A stretch of 64,000 nt of DNA, taken from NCBI GenBank assembly GCA_900175165.2, contig FWWN02000530.1, forward strand, positions 186,001 to 250,000, in the 5' to 3' direction. The notes under the pieces were generated by a model. It was not told the DNA's origin. It did not search any database and saw nothing but the letters and a program-made list of their open reading frames with translations. Within the stretch, counting starts at the first letter, position 1. Every line of letters starts with the position of its first letter. Of this stretch, positions 12,366 to 24,082 are shown piece by piece. The position numbers and the translations under genes were made by a program. This DNA comes from Rhizomucor pusillus. Taxonomy: Eukaryota; Mucoromycota; Mucoromycetes; Mucorales; Lichtheimiaceae.

Positions 12366-13401
12366 GGTAACAAAGGGAAAGATGAAAAAGAAAACAGAGA
12401 TGAATATGGTTTGGGCAACCTTTATTTAAATGCAATTGACTTCGTGTCACACAAGCAAAACAGTCGAGTTTGCAAGGCTCCATTGTTCATTTGAGACCCA
12501 GTCTGCCACGTATAGAACGCGTACATCTGTGCACCTCTTAATATCTCTCTCTATTCTCTTTTGTAATGATCTCCATTACTCATTCTATTTTCCGCCAGTG
12601 TCTCATGAAGACTTTCGTCCAGAGGAAGATGTGCATCAATCTAGCGAAATATAGCAAAGCTTGACGAGCTGTTTATGCCGGGAATAGAAAATACATATTT
12701 GTTTGCTTCTAAAAAGATCCACTGTCAAATCTAATATACCGGGTGTATAATCTCTTACCACGTATCTGACCATACGAACTGAAGACAGCTTGGTACGGGT
12801 TCGAAAAGCATCCGTATGTAAATGATGACATTTCATGAAATGAGGGGCAACTGCGTTCTGGCTGCTGTTGGCAAGGTTTTAATCTCATCGTTTAAAATCG
12901 TTCAAAGCGCTGCGTTGATGTGGAGCATCCATCAACGACGCATGATCTTGAATAAATATTCTAGTATCAGTAACATAGAGAGATTCAACAGTCAATGGGT
13001 TATAGATGATCAATAAATCTAAGCGTATAAATTATTCTTTGAGATGCACCCATGATGATCTGCAAAGCGATGAGTTTGCATATAAACGTTTAAGAGAAGA
13101 TCCGGTCAAAAAAGATAGGCAGAGACACCGAATTACATTTGAAAAATGTGCTTGGTCGTGCTACATCCCATACAGGTCTTAGTAAGAGGAATGTTTCATT
13201 GTTTCTACTCTAACAACAATAAGGATGTATGTGTGTGGGTAGTTTCGTGGGAATAGTTCGTTTAGGTGGGGTACCCATGTAAATACTCGTGATCAATAAA
13301 GGAGAGAAAAAGGCGGAAACCATGTGTATACGTAGAGGTAAAAAATGATAGGAGGTGGACGCAGGAGAAAGTAAGGACGCGCGGGCTTCACTTTTGTTCT
13401 T
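12366..13401. other. Intergenic region, nothing recognised
   Basis: About 1 kb between the transgelin start and the 3' end of MFS paralogue 3. AT-rich, with only short random frames and no RNA gene or repeat seen. Confidence 0.45.
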
Positions 13402-15268
13402 TCATAGTCGATAAACAAAGTGGGGATCCTGCTTATCCGTAAGATCCCCCTCTGGTATTTCTACTAACACTGTTGCTCCTCCTTGCCCCATATCCTCCGC
13501 GTCATTCCTTCGTGACCTGTGTCGGTTGATATTTGCCATGTCTCGTCGTGCCAAAAACAGAAACAATGTGGAGGCCGCAGTAGCTGCTATGTACACGATC
13601 AAGCCATTTGCGACCGGGAGCATCAGGAAAGGGCCAATGATATTTCCTGTCAATTGAACCAGTAAGTAAACAACTTTTGATCACGGCAGCGCAGCATTGT
13701 ACTCGCTTTTTTTACCTGCAGTGTAAAAAATCATCATGGAACCGTTGTAAAAGATTTTCTTTGTATATCCACATACATTGTTGCTGATGGATGCCAGGAT
13801 AAGCACGTACGCTGCAGCGTAGCTCCAGCAAAGATAGAGTCCTATCAACTTGACGATCCTCCCAGGAGCAAACTGGACAAGCAGGAGACCGATTGCAGTC
13901 AAGGTCAGGCAGCCACACGCGGTGAGCAGCGTTTGGCGGGTCCGCTGACTCAACCAAGCTGCAAACAAGACGCAAACAATATCTGTAAAACCGGATGGCA
14001 CCTGCAGCACGATAGAGTGAAGGCCCTGTTTGGATGTGAACAATCAGCTGATGATATGTAGATTTAGTCAGCCACACTTTTACTTGCATGGAATCCAAAG
14101 CTCTCTGTTATGGACACGCTGTAGTTGGTCATGGCTCCATTCAAAAGATTCACAAAGAGGCTGCTCATGCAAAACAACCAAAACCGAACCTCCCTCGCAG
14201 CCTCCCACATGTGTTGGTACTTTACACGTGCAGTCCTCACGACGGCGTTGTCCTTGGCTCGCTCTTCTACAAGCTCTTGCTCCTCCGCATTGTGGTGCCA
14301 TCGGAGCGATCGTGGGTCATCGATAATGGTGAATAGGCAGACAATGCCGACGGATACAGTCGTACAACCTAGAATGATCATGCACCTTTTCAAGTGGGAG
14401 ACCCTCCATCGTATGAGTTTATGTTGGGGGGTGGGGAAGGAGAACAAATGTCTAAACTTACCACATCCATCCGTGCACGTTGCCCATCGCAGGTATGTGC
14501 GCGATGCCATAATGGATGAAGCCACTGAAAGCGATGGCAAAGCCATTGCAAAGCCAGAATGTACCAAGTCGCAACGTTTGCTCAGATCGTCTGTAGAACG
14601 TGCTGACAAGTAATGCAAGGCATGGATAGACACCGCCCTCGCCGATGCCTAGCAGAAGCCGCAGCGCCGCCAGTTGCTCAAAGTTTGTGCACATCGAGGT
14701 GAATGCTAGCACTGTTCCCCACGCAATGAGTAGAGTGCTTATATATATGCCGAGCGGGATATATTGCAAGCAATAGTTGTTTGGAATCTACATCGTGGAT
14801 CGAAGATTTAACAGCTGGGCGATCCACGAAAGCGGGTTAAACTTTATTACTCTACCTGGTAACACAAGAACCCGACATAGAATAGAGCAGCCAAGGTGCT
14901 GAACTCTGAATCGGACAGGCCGGTATCTTCTCGTAAGCCCAAAGGAACAGCATAGTTGATGGCCATCTTATCCGCAAACTAGATCAAACTACGCTGTTAA
15001 AAAACAGGATAATTTGTATGTAAAATGCTGCATCGTCGAAACTGACTTGAATGAAGGTGATAATGCACATGAGTGGAAGGATGCGTCTGTCGAACTTTTT
15101 GACCAGGCGCTTTTCCTCTGGCGTCTTCATCGGGTCGATAATGTAGGTGTTATTGTCAACGAGATATATGCTCGAATAAGTGTCTTCCGCTGAATGACTG
15201 TTGGCCCAATGTGGAGGCAGCACCTTTTGATCGTCGCCATCTTCGTCTGTTCCTCCTCGATGCATCAT
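13402..15268 (-). CDS. MFS transporter, anion:cation symporter (Dal5/Tna1-like), paralogue 3
   Basis: Six exons (15268-15047, 14978-14856, 14787-14462, 14385-14088, 14025-13716, 13646-13402) encode 507 residues. It is homologous to the two MFS genes at 4-9 kb: FADKMAINYA after helix 1, RLLLGIGEGGVYPC in helix 4 (Gly-Glu replaces Phe-Glu of the others), YRRSEQTLRLG, SNNVCGYTKKIFYNG and the tail DPHFVYRL. Exons 2, 3 and 4 are 123, 326 and 298 nt, matching paralogue 2. Intron 4 begins GCAAGT, so it is a GC-AG intron; any GT donor nearby breaks the reading frame or the alignment. Substrate unknown; the altered helix-4 motif may reflect a different one. A second in-frame Met lies at 15265. Confidence 0.88.
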
Positions 15269-16062
15269 ATGTACAATTTAAAGTTAAAGTAGATCGCAGA
15301 AAAAATACAAGAAAAAAATACGAGCGAGAAGAAAAAGAGAGAAAGAGAGAGATAATGGAAAGAAAGGGAGAGAGAGAGAGAAGAATGCAGAGCTCTGTAA
15401 TCAAGTCGCAAATATTGCTGTAAAGTAGATGTACTGAATCGTTTGATGATCATCTCTGTCTTTCTCTCTCGTTTGCTCCATGTACTAGCCTCTTATTTGT
15501 TAATATCTTGCATCTGCAGATCGCAATGGCGCAATCCAAAAATGGCTCAAAAAGATCCTTTCTCCCGGGTTTAACCCCAAACGACCACGGAGAACAATGT
15601 AACCAACAGAACAATGGTTGGGCAAGTAAATGCTTACGAGCTCTCGGAATCCGACCAAGCTGCTGGTGGAATGGTAGAGTTTCTTAGTCCCGACGACAAC
15701 CGATCGATTGACGTATATGACGCCATAAATTAGATCTATGTATTCGAGGACCGCGTGTTTGGGTCGCTGCCGCCGACGAGACATTTAAGTGTGTATTGTG
15801 TATCGCTGCCTGCATAGAATAGTGCGAGTCACGCACGTGAAATTCTTTTTCGGGTGAAAGGCGCAAAGAAAGAAAAAATAGCAGAAAAGAGAGTGAGAGA
15901 GAAAAGGATTACAGCGCAAAAAAAGTAAGGTCAACATCAACGCAGCTGAGCTTGTCTCTTTCTTTCCTTTTTCCTTCTTCTTTTCATCTTCTTTTTCAAT
16001 TCTTTTTCCCAGGCCTCTTTTATACTTCTTTTTTGTTCTACAGCTTTCGAGACCCCATTACC
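15269..16062. other. Divergent promoter region with purine/pyrimidine tracts
   Basis: Separates MFS paralogue 3 (-) from the ceramidase gene (+). A long GA-rich tract at about 15298-15395 reads as a CT-rich leader on the MFS strand. A CT-rich tract at about 15955-16040 precedes the ceramidase start. No gene recognised between them. Confidence 0.55.
15298..15395. repeat. GA/CT-rich low-complexity tract
   Basis: Nearly pure purine on the plus strand (repeated GAGA and AAGAG units) directly upstream of the minus-strand MFS start. Likely the transcript leader or core promoter of that gene. Confidence 0.6.
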
Positions 16063-17464
16063 ATGGAAGGAGAAGAGTTGGAATACTACTGGGGCGCCGT
16101 GTCAAGCTCTGTCGATTGGTAAAGGCAAAATAAAAATAAATTTGGGAAAACACGTCATTGCGTGTGGTGGTAGCGGCCCTGGATGATGAAGTCATAGCTT
16201 ACATGGAGAAATTTACGTTACAGGTGCGAAGAAAATTACACGCACAGCAAGTACATTGCAGAATTTTGGAACACGGTGTCGGTAAGTCCCCTTCTTGGAA
16301 TGGCAGTGGAACCGTTCGCCCAACAGTGACGACATTGTGATATAGAGTTTGGCGATGATGGTCATCGGGATCGCCGGTCTGATTCTCCACACTCAGCCGC
16401 TTGGATGGCGATTATCCTTTGGCTACCTGCTTATCGTGGTGGTCGGCATCGGAAGGTAAAGTATTTATACAGTTTGAGTGTATCATTGCTCTCTTTTTTC
16501 GGGGGTTATATCGGGGATCAAACCTATTATTATATTTTTATAGTGTGTTGTTCCATGCGACCCTGCAATACAGATACCAAATGTGGGATGAGGTTCGGAC
16601 AGTCGGCAAAAAGCACAATTGCAACGAACATGCCTTTTTAACGTGGGATCGCCGGTACATAGCTCCCTATGGTGTGGACTGCCTGCTATCTCTTTTGGCT
16701 GCTCTTGAATGAATTCGGATACAACGGCAAGCTCTACACCTTGGGTGTTGCTTTGCACTGCGCTGTAGCAACCTACTTGACAAGTCAATCCAAAGGCACT
16801 ACACAGTTTTATATGTTTCAGACATCGTAAGTATCCATAAAACAGGATTAGAATTTTTGGGGGTTGATAAAACTCACCCAGCCGGGCTTGCCTACCTGCA
16901 ACATTTCAAGGTTTGGCGTGGTCATGTGGAGCTGCTTTTGGTTCGTATGGAAACTTTACAAAGGCGCCCACGACAGGGAGGAGATCAAACAGCTTTTCCA
17001 CAAGGGAGTTGTTTTCCTATTCCTTGCTATCGGCGTATGGCTCTTTGATAAAAACCTGTGTTTTGTATACGACTATGTGCCCAATCCACAACTTCATGCA
17101 TGGTAAGTTAATTACACAAAAATAGACAAGATCTTTGCATTTTTTTCTTCCTTCGGTTCTAAAAAGCGTATTTTATTGGCAGGTGGCATGTCTTGGTAAG
17201 TGGTCCTTTTGGGGGTATACGAGTGCATGTATTGGGGGTGTGGAATTCGACCTAGCTGCACGTCTATTTTTCTTTCAAGGGGTTCAAAGTTTCGATAGGA
17301 TTCTCACTTAATCAACCCAGATGTGCGTCAGTCTCCATTATTTTTTCGTGGCATGCGGTTTCGAGATGCTGTTACGTAGGGATAAACAAGAGCAGCAAGC
17401 AAAACCCTGCCTAGCGTACCTGGCAGGAGTCGTTCCCTTTATCAGCCTTGAGAAAAAGCAATAG
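16063..17464 (+). CDS. Alkaline ceramidase (Ypc1/Ydc1/ACER family)
   Basis: Eight exons (16063-16118, 16224-16281, 16346-16455, 16544-16592, 16663-16826, 16911-17102, 17183-17195, 17321-17464) give 261 residues. The N-terminus EYYWGAVSSSVDWCEENY...YIAEFWNTVS is the family signature. The metal-site residues of ACERs are in place: Ser-Val-Leu-Phe-His (His79), Asp90 in MWDELPM, and His208/His212 in LHAWWHVL. It is a multi-pass ER/Golgi enzyme that hydrolyses ceramide to sphingoid base and fatty acid. The last two junctions are the least certain. Exon 7 is only 13 nt, and the family's usual LTG-x-G segment after WHVL is missing in this model. The final frame (VSLHYFFVACGFEMLLR...) looks genuine because the alternative frame reads as noise. 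Confidence 0.85.
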
Positions 17465-18518
17465 CGAATTCTCACAGTCTGGAATGATGAGCAAGACGAA
17501 AGATATGCATTCCCGTGCTTTGTCTCACTGTACCGTACAATTTAGAAGGAAACCATAAGAGCCAAGCTTATTCCAACAATTCATTGCACACCACATATTT
17601 TTATCCTCCCACCTAATAGATATTCTAAATCAACTATGCACGCCTCTTGATCGTTTTCATATTTTGTTATATTAGACAGAATTTCCCGCCATTTTCGGTG
17701 GAGTTGCGGCAGAATACGGGTGAAAAGCTTAAATACATTGCCCCCTTCGTCTGCACCCTCATGCACGATCCGATTGTGTATTTGGCAATATGTCCACCAG
17801 ACCTTCTGAGATGACATACGTCTTTTCACGATCAAGAGGAATAGGTAGAAAGTGCAAGGTTACTCCGGCTGAATGAAATAAATCTGGCACGCGAAAAACA
17901 TATAACGGGTCTCGACCCGATAATGCTGGCCAGATAGACTTTGGGCCCGTATATTGGACCACATTTAGCATATATTTGAACAGCCTTTATGACTTGCTTG
18001 CACAACGTTTCCTTCTAGCTGCTGCTACCAAAGTTTTAGGAGCAGAAAGGCGACAGCTGGAAACTCTGAATTGAATCCGTTGAAGCACACCTATCTTAAA
18101 TTCGCAGGGCTGCAGTTATTATTCATTGTATCATTGCTGGACGCGGATACCTGCCAGCGTGCAATTACGGATTCCCAATCCAGCCAAAATTTTCAGCTAA
18201 CCTTATATGTTTGCCGAATCAAGATTCACTCTCTTTCGGCGATGAGTGAAAGCTTTGGTGTCACACCCCCCAAGCCTGCCAAGCAAGCACATTTTTTTCT
18301 TCGTGATATCATGCATGGATCATCGACGAAAACCTTATTCAGCAAGAAATTTATATAAATAGCGTATCGAAATTTTCCAGACTTTTTTCTTTGTCTTCAA
18401 CCAAACTTGTAAAAACTCTCTATCTCTCTCTTTCTTGCTTGCCCTTTGTTTTCCTTGTCCCTTACTACTACTTTTTTTTTACTCGCATTGCCCTTACACT
18501 TCTCACACACGTTCTTCC
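17465..18518. other. Intergenic region upstream of the WOPR regulator
   Basis: About 1 kb holding the promoter of the WOPR gene, including a TATA element at 18352 and a CT-rich leader (~18415-18480). Short frames at 17581-17835 (-) and 18071-18358 (+) have no family signature. Confidence 0.5.
18352..18360 (+). promoter_or_regulatory. TATA box of the WOPR-family gene
   Basis: TATATAAAT about 165 bp upstream of the start codon at 18519, followed by a CT-rich leader. Confidence 0.5.
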
Positions 18519-19433
18519 ATGGAGACGTACGTTGGTTACATCAAGACACCTCAAGACGCTCTTATTATTTTCGAAGCATGCCGACGGGGTCTGCTTAATC
18601 GAGTGCAGCGACGCCTGTCAACAAAGGAGCGAATCCACATCCGCTCCGGCTCTGTCTTTGCGTGGGACGAAAGAGAAGCCGGCATGCGACGATGGACGGA
18701 TGGCCGCACGTGGTCACCCAGTCGTGTGCTCGGCAGCTTCTTGACGTATCGCGAACTAGACACCAAACGCAAACCACGACGTTCCGTTTCGGGACCATCA
18801 CAACCTGCCATGACCAGCAAGGCAGCCGCAGCGTGCTCCTACAAACCGGACGGATTGATCAAACAAAGCTTCTCAATTTGTACAGCTACAAACCAAAAGT
18901 TACATCTAATTTCTTACTACTCCAAGGCGGACGTCTTGGCTGGTCGCCTGAAGCAACCATCCTCCGACCCAATGTTTAACCACATTGTCGTTCCAAAGGG
19001 ACTCTACCCTGAACTTAATCCATTGGATACGAGCGGCGGGCACTCTGCAACGATAAACAGCCTCATGCGTCTGTCGTCTTCTTCCACCTCTTTGTCACCG
19101 CAGCATCCATACAATTGCCCGTCACCGCCGCCTTCCTTATCATCTTCACCTACATCATCCGACGAGGATCCGATGGACCTAATGGCTCCGCCACATGCAT
19201 CCCCGCCATCACCGTCACCGCCGATGGCAACGAACAATAATAATACAAAACTATCCACTACCGCCATTCCCACTGCTTTGCCGCCTTTATACCCTCTCAG
19301 CCGCATCAACTCTGCATCTCTTGTTAATTCCTCTTCATCTCTGCTACCTGTCCAAGACATTGCGCTGGAACGCATCCCATCCTCTGAAGATCAGCGGCAA
19401 TTAAGAGCTCTCTATGAAGGCCTCCGGTTATGA
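18519..19433 (+). CDS. Gti1/Pac2 (WOPR-domain) transcriptional regulator
   Basis: Single-exon gene of 304 residues. The first box of the WOPR DNA-binding domain covers residues 1-80 with its signatures TPQDALIIFEACRRGLL, ERIHIRSGSVFAWDEREAG and RRWTDGRTWSPSRV. The second box is at ~110-134 (GLIKQSFS...HLISYY). The rest is Ser/Pro-rich with poly-Ser and poly-Asn stretches, typical of activation regions. Family members (Candida Wor1, Histoplasma Ryp1, fission yeast Gti1 and Pac2, Fusarium Sge1) are master switches of morphology, mating or virulence programmes; the target here is unknown. The start was chosen because METYVGYI begins exactly where the family domain begins. The frame extends 28 codons upstream through CT-rich leader sequence. 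Confidence 0.93.
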   Translation: METYVGYIKTPQDALIIFEACRRGLLNRVQRRLSTKERIHIRSGSVFAWDEREAGMRRWTDGRTWSPSRVLGSFLTYRELDTKRKPRRSVSGPSQPAMTSKAAAACSYKPDGLIKQSFSICTATNQKLHLISYYSKADVLAGRLKQPSSDPMFNHIVVPKGLYPELNPLDTSGGHSATINSLMRLSSSSTSLSPQHPYNCPSPPPSLSSSPTSSDEDPMDLMAPPHASPPSPSPPMATNNNNTKLSTTAIPTALPPLYPLSRINSASLVNSSSSLLPVQDIALERIPSSEDQRQLRALYEGLRL

Positions 19434-22069
19434 GGTCACACAAACCTATGATATCAGCCAAACTACAGTAAATATAGCGAGGCAAAGAAAAAAGGCCTAA
19501 TTTTTTTTTCCTTTCGCTTCTTTCTTTCTGTCTCATTCCATCACAATTGTTGAATCTTCTGGCTCAAACACACGTACCCTTTCCTTCACACTCTTTTTTT
19601 CTTTTCTTTCTATTTCTTTCCATTCTATATTGCTTCTTTGGGTTCCCTATGCGCTTACAATGTAATAATAAATATAGCAGCTGCTCCAGCCTGCTTTGTG
19701 GATACACAAGAAAGTGACAGAACATTTAGCCTTAAAAAGTCAAAGTTATCAAAAACAAAAAGCTTGTTTCTTGCGTGCACAGTTTGGGGGTGCGGCGCAG
19801 GATGAAAAAAGCTTTTTTCATCTTGCGGGAAACAAATGAAATGAGCCGCTGAGTATGCAAAGCCTACCGAATTTGACTACTCTGCAAGTGGAGTTTGCTT
19901 CTCCTCCCTCAGGATTTCGGGTCGGTGGTGCAACAATGAAAATGAATCATCATTTAGTGGTATGAAAGAAGTGCGACAACGTCTTTGCTGAGCTACTAAT
20001 TGCTTGGCTTGCAGCCCTAATGCATCGTTTCGCCGCCCCGAAAAGCTGAAACACAGCCCTCCACACTTGCTTTTGGGAAGGGACACATCAGGCACACATA
20101 TGCTTATTTTCTCTGAGCCCTGTGACTAAGCTCCTATCAGGTGGCCCTGATGATGACAAATACGTGCAATTGGCCGAACAAAATCTTTGATTAAGAAAAA
20201 AAGAGGGCAAAATTCTTAGATTGTTCTCGTGTAAACAAGAAACATAAGGTGCCCCGTTTGCCACGGGTCGGCAGCAAATCCCTCCTTCCTCGTCTGAGTG
20301 TCTCTCTCGGGTTGTTTCATCTGCAGAAATTAAGCGAGACCACGCATTATAATTGTCGATGAATCTAGCTGAATCCGGCTTGATTTTGGGTCACCGTGCA
20401 AACGGTCTGGATTTCCATCGACTTTATCTTCAGCTACTAAGCGACGTTTCTTACCATTATTACATAACAACAGAGTAGCACTGTCATCTCATCTCTTGAC
20501 TGGCTCATCATCACCGTGAACAAGCACACTCAGATGCATGTAGCGCATCCTCATGCTTGTGCTCGGGCATCTAGCTTATCTATGTTTAAAAGCGACCTCT
20601 TTTTTAGAAGATTCGCAAAAAAAAAAGAACTAACTCGTAAACATTTTTCCTTTCGCATTGCCCGACCATGTAGTCTAATTGTTGGTGTGGGCCAGGAGCG
20701 AGCTTGCTTCAATGTGCGATCTATTTTCATTCAACTCAAGTGTAACATATATGCGGCCCCCACCCCCGACCTAGAATAAAGTTACAATTTTGCACACTCT
20801 AATCTTATTTCCACATGTACCCAGCATCATCATCGTCAGGAGGAGGATAGCGGGAGAAGATGCTGATAGTCATAAGAAGCACAGCAGCGATAGCAGATGA
20901 TTACATATGTGATAAGGTTACGTTGGCATGGAATCCAGGCGTTGTTGTTGTTAGCCGCTTGTTAAGTGCGCATAAATCCGATTTGGAATATATTTTGATT
21001 TTCATGTACGTATACGTCAGCGACGGCGGAAACAGAGTACAGAAACGCAGATCTTGGCAGACAGCAGATGTATACACAATATCTTCTTGCTTACCATGAT
21101 GTAAAGCGGATACCATAAAAAGTGGTGCATGCCTGCATACCTGCATATACAGCTATTCTGTTTCTACAACACTCTGACTGCTTTGCATAGCCACATTATG
21201 CATCTTTACGCGCATCGAATCTTGGCGACGCCGGTCAACATTTCTCTGCCAGAAAACTTTTATGCTCGCTCTGCCCACGAAGTCTGTCTTTCCCTTGTCA
21301 TCCAAAATGAGCCAACGATGTATACATTGAACAAGCGGATAAAATCTACAACATTTTTGTTTACGCTGGTGGTGGTAGGAACTTTTCTTTGGTGGGTAGT
21401 GCCACACTTGTTGAGGCTGCCTTGATTGACTGGGACGGGCAACGGTCCAGTTTCAAAGGTCACCGCGGGCTGGTGGTGTAGTGGCGAAAAGAAACGTATT
21501 TTTCCAAATTGGGGATCCATCGGATCAGAAGAGAACCTTGTTCGTTTTGTTCTTGGTTCTTATTCTTGAGACCCTTATTAATGATATCTAACCCATAGTC
21601 CCCCCAACCATTATCCAGTTTGGTGCAAATGAAATACATCTCTCTTTTACTATCGGGTCCGTGCCCAATTTTGGGGTTGTATATTAAACTTGATATGGTA
21701 CCAATAAAACAAGAAAACATCCTCCCCCCCCTTGCCGAAAATACTTCCAGTTGATCGTGAAATCTTTCAGGGAAGAAGAAATATGGAATTTTTTGTTAAC
21801 AAAACGAGCAAATTTCGTCTGTTTCTAAGAAAACTTCTTTATTGATAACAAAATCAATTCTTGGTTCTAATTGATTTTTTTCTCTTTTGGATTGCTAAGT
21901 AATGATGATGCTAGTAGGGAGAGATGCTGCTATGAAACATCAATAGGTTAATTCCTTTTTTTCGTTCGTCGTGACAAGGTGGGTAATGTATAGACACGAT
22001 GGGGGAAAGGGACATGAGGAGAAAAACGATGAGAGGAAAGAGAGATTTAGAAAAGGATGAATGGGCATT
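19434..22069. other. 2.6 kb intergenic region, no gene recognised
   Basis: Lies between the convergent WOPR gene and PEPCK. Both strands were read. Open frames (for example 20516-20779, 20860-21099, 21129-21425) show no motif, domain or believable splice partners. A run of eight to nine C at ~21722 and several poly-A/T runs are present. It could hold long 3' UTRs or an unrecognised non-coding RNA, but nothing in the sequence supports a call. Confidence 0.4.
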
Positions 22070-23931
22070 TTACAACTTGGGACCAGCAGCGAGAGTCTCG
22101 GGAGCGGCCTGGTCTTCGTAAGTCTTGAAGTTGTCAATGAACATAGAAGCGACCTTGTTCAAAGACTCGGTGAATTCCTCGGAAGTGCCTTGCCAGACCT
22201 TACGAGGGTCCAAAAGTTCGTCAGGGACGTTGGAGACCTTGGTGGGGACCTTCAGATTGAAGACGTCGTAGTTGATGTATTCGGCGTTGGCAAGTTCACC
22301 GCTGTGGATAGCATCAAGGATAGCACGAGTGTACTTGAGAGGGCAGCGCTTGGCGACGCCAGCCTTGCCACCGATCCAGCCGGTGTTGATCAACCAAGCA
22401 TCGGCCTTGTGCTGAGACATCTTTTCAGCCAACATGGAAGCATAGCGCTGAGGGTGGAGGACCAAGAAGGGAGCGCCGAAGCATGCAGAGAAGGTAGCTT
22501 GGGGTTCAACGATGCCATCTTCGGTACCGGGGACCTTGGTAGTGTAGCCAGAGATGAAGTGGTACATGGCTTGCTCGGGAGTCAACTTGGAGACGGGAGG
22601 CAAGACACCAAATGCATCGCAGGTCAACAAGATAATGTTCTTGGGGTGGCCGCCCATGCAGGGAATCTTAGCGTTGGGAATGTGGTCTGTAATATATCGT
22701 CTTCGTTAGAGATACCGTCTTCTTTCTCATTCCTTTCATTGTTGCAGATAACAACTTACCAATGGGATAAGAGCAGCGAGTGTTCTCGGTCAAGAAATCA
22801 TCAGAGTAGTCAACAACGCGAGTTTCCTCATCCAACACGACGTTTTCCAAGACGGAGCCGAACTTGATAGCGTTGAAAATATCGGGTTCCTTTTCAGCAG
22901 ACAAGTCAATGCACTTGGCATAGCAACCACCTTCGATGTTGAAGACACCAGTGTCGCTCCAGCAGTGTTCGTCGTCACCGATAAGCTTACGCTTGGGATC
23001 AGCGCTGAGGGTGGTCTTGCCAGTGCCGGACAAACCAAAGAAGAGGGAGACGTCGCCGTCAGGGCCTTCGTTGGCAGAAGAGTGGAGGGACAAGACACCA
23101 GCCTTGGGCATGAGGTAGTGCATGACGGTGAAAATCTATAAATTCATATGATAAAAATTTAGCCATCCGTTGTTTCGGCTCCCGCATGAATTGCATTTAT
23201 GTACTTACACCCTTCTTCATTTCACCAGCATACTCAGTGCCAAGGATAACCATTTCGTTGCGCTTGAAGTTGACAGAGACGGAGGTGGTGGAGGTCATAC
23301 CAGTAGTGTAGCGGTTGGCAGGGAATTCGCCAGCGTTGAAGATGGTAAAGTCGGGAGTGCCAAAGTTCTCCAATTCTTCTTCGGTGGGGCGGATCAACAT
23401 GTTGCGCATGAAGAGCAAGTGGTATGCACGGGAGGCAACAACACGGACCTTCTTGCGGTACTTGGGGTCCCAGCCGGCGAAACCATCAAAGACATAGAGG
23501 CGAGGACGGGTATTGAGGTAGTCGATGGCACGCTCGCGGTTGATCAAAAAGACCTTTTCGTCAATGGGAGTGTTGACAGGACCCCACCAGATATCCTTCT
23601 CGGAGGTTTCTTCACGGACAATACGCTTGTCCTTGGGAGAACGGCCAGTCTTCTTGCCAGAGTAGGCGCAGAGAGCACCGGCAGAGGAGATCACGGTGCC
23701 TTGCTCGTAAGTAAGGGCTTCTTCGTAGAGAACGGCAACGGAGGGGTTGCGCTTGATGGTGACCTGTAGATAACATTGTTGTCAGCTAAAAGTTGCATAG
23801 CCAAATCATGCTGTAATTACCTTGTCATAGTCAATACCGGCAGCTTCGTGAAGTTCTTCTTCAACCTTGGTGTGAGAACCAGAGGAAACGGGACGACCGA
23901 ATGGAGATCCAGGGCGAGGAGAGGCAACCAT
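22070..23931 (-). CDS. PCK1: Phosphoenolpyruvate carboxykinase (ATP)
   Basis: Four exons (23931-23821, 23763-23209, 23135-22760, 22686-22070) encode 552 residues, close to the ~549 of yeast Pck1. The enzyme converts oxaloacetate and ATP to phosphoenolpyruvate, CO2 and ADP, the committed step of gluconeogenesis, in the cytosol. Diagnostic motifs are the substrate loop [24 protein letters not shown], the ATP-class P-loop GLSGTGKTT (residues 256-264), [11 protein letters not shown] with metal-binding Asp, and [20 protein letters not shown]. The coding sequence is more GC-rich and codon-biased than neighbouring genes (for example AAC, GTC and TTG preference), as expected for a highly expressed gene. 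Regulation is probably by carbon source; see the promoter entry. Confidence 0.98.
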
Positions 23932-23986
23932 AGTGAAATAGCTGTGAAATAAAGTATCGAAGGGCAATTGTCGACCAAAACGGTTG

Positions 23987-23996
23987 CTTTTATATA
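23987..23996 (-). promoter_or_regulatory. TATA box of PEPCK
   Basis: TATATAAAAG on the minus strand, 56-65 bp upstream of the PEPCK start codon at 23931. Confidence 0.6.
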
Positions 23997-24069
23997 CAGT
24001 TTGATGCGTGCGCGTGAACGTGAATAGACATGCTGTGTAGGGTATTTTCGGAAGTTGCTCGCCCGACCT

Positions 24070-24082
24070 CCTCCGAAGGAGG
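24070..24082. promoter_or_regulatory. Perfect inverted repeat in the PEPCK promoter (candidate regulator site)
   Basis: CCTCC-GAA-GGAGG, arms of 5 bp around a 3-bp centre, ~75 bp upstream of the TATA box. A zinc-cluster dimer site or carbon-source element is plausible for a gluconeogenic gene, but no factor is assigned. A GTGATGAACGG sequence beside it only loosely resembles the yeast CSRE. Confidence 0.35.

Noticed and set aside
22061..22867. Long plus-strand frame (268 codons) across PEPCK
   Set aside because: Antisense shadow of the codon-biased PEPCK exons; no family signature of its own. The same applies to 45768-46622 opposite the fumarate reductase gene.
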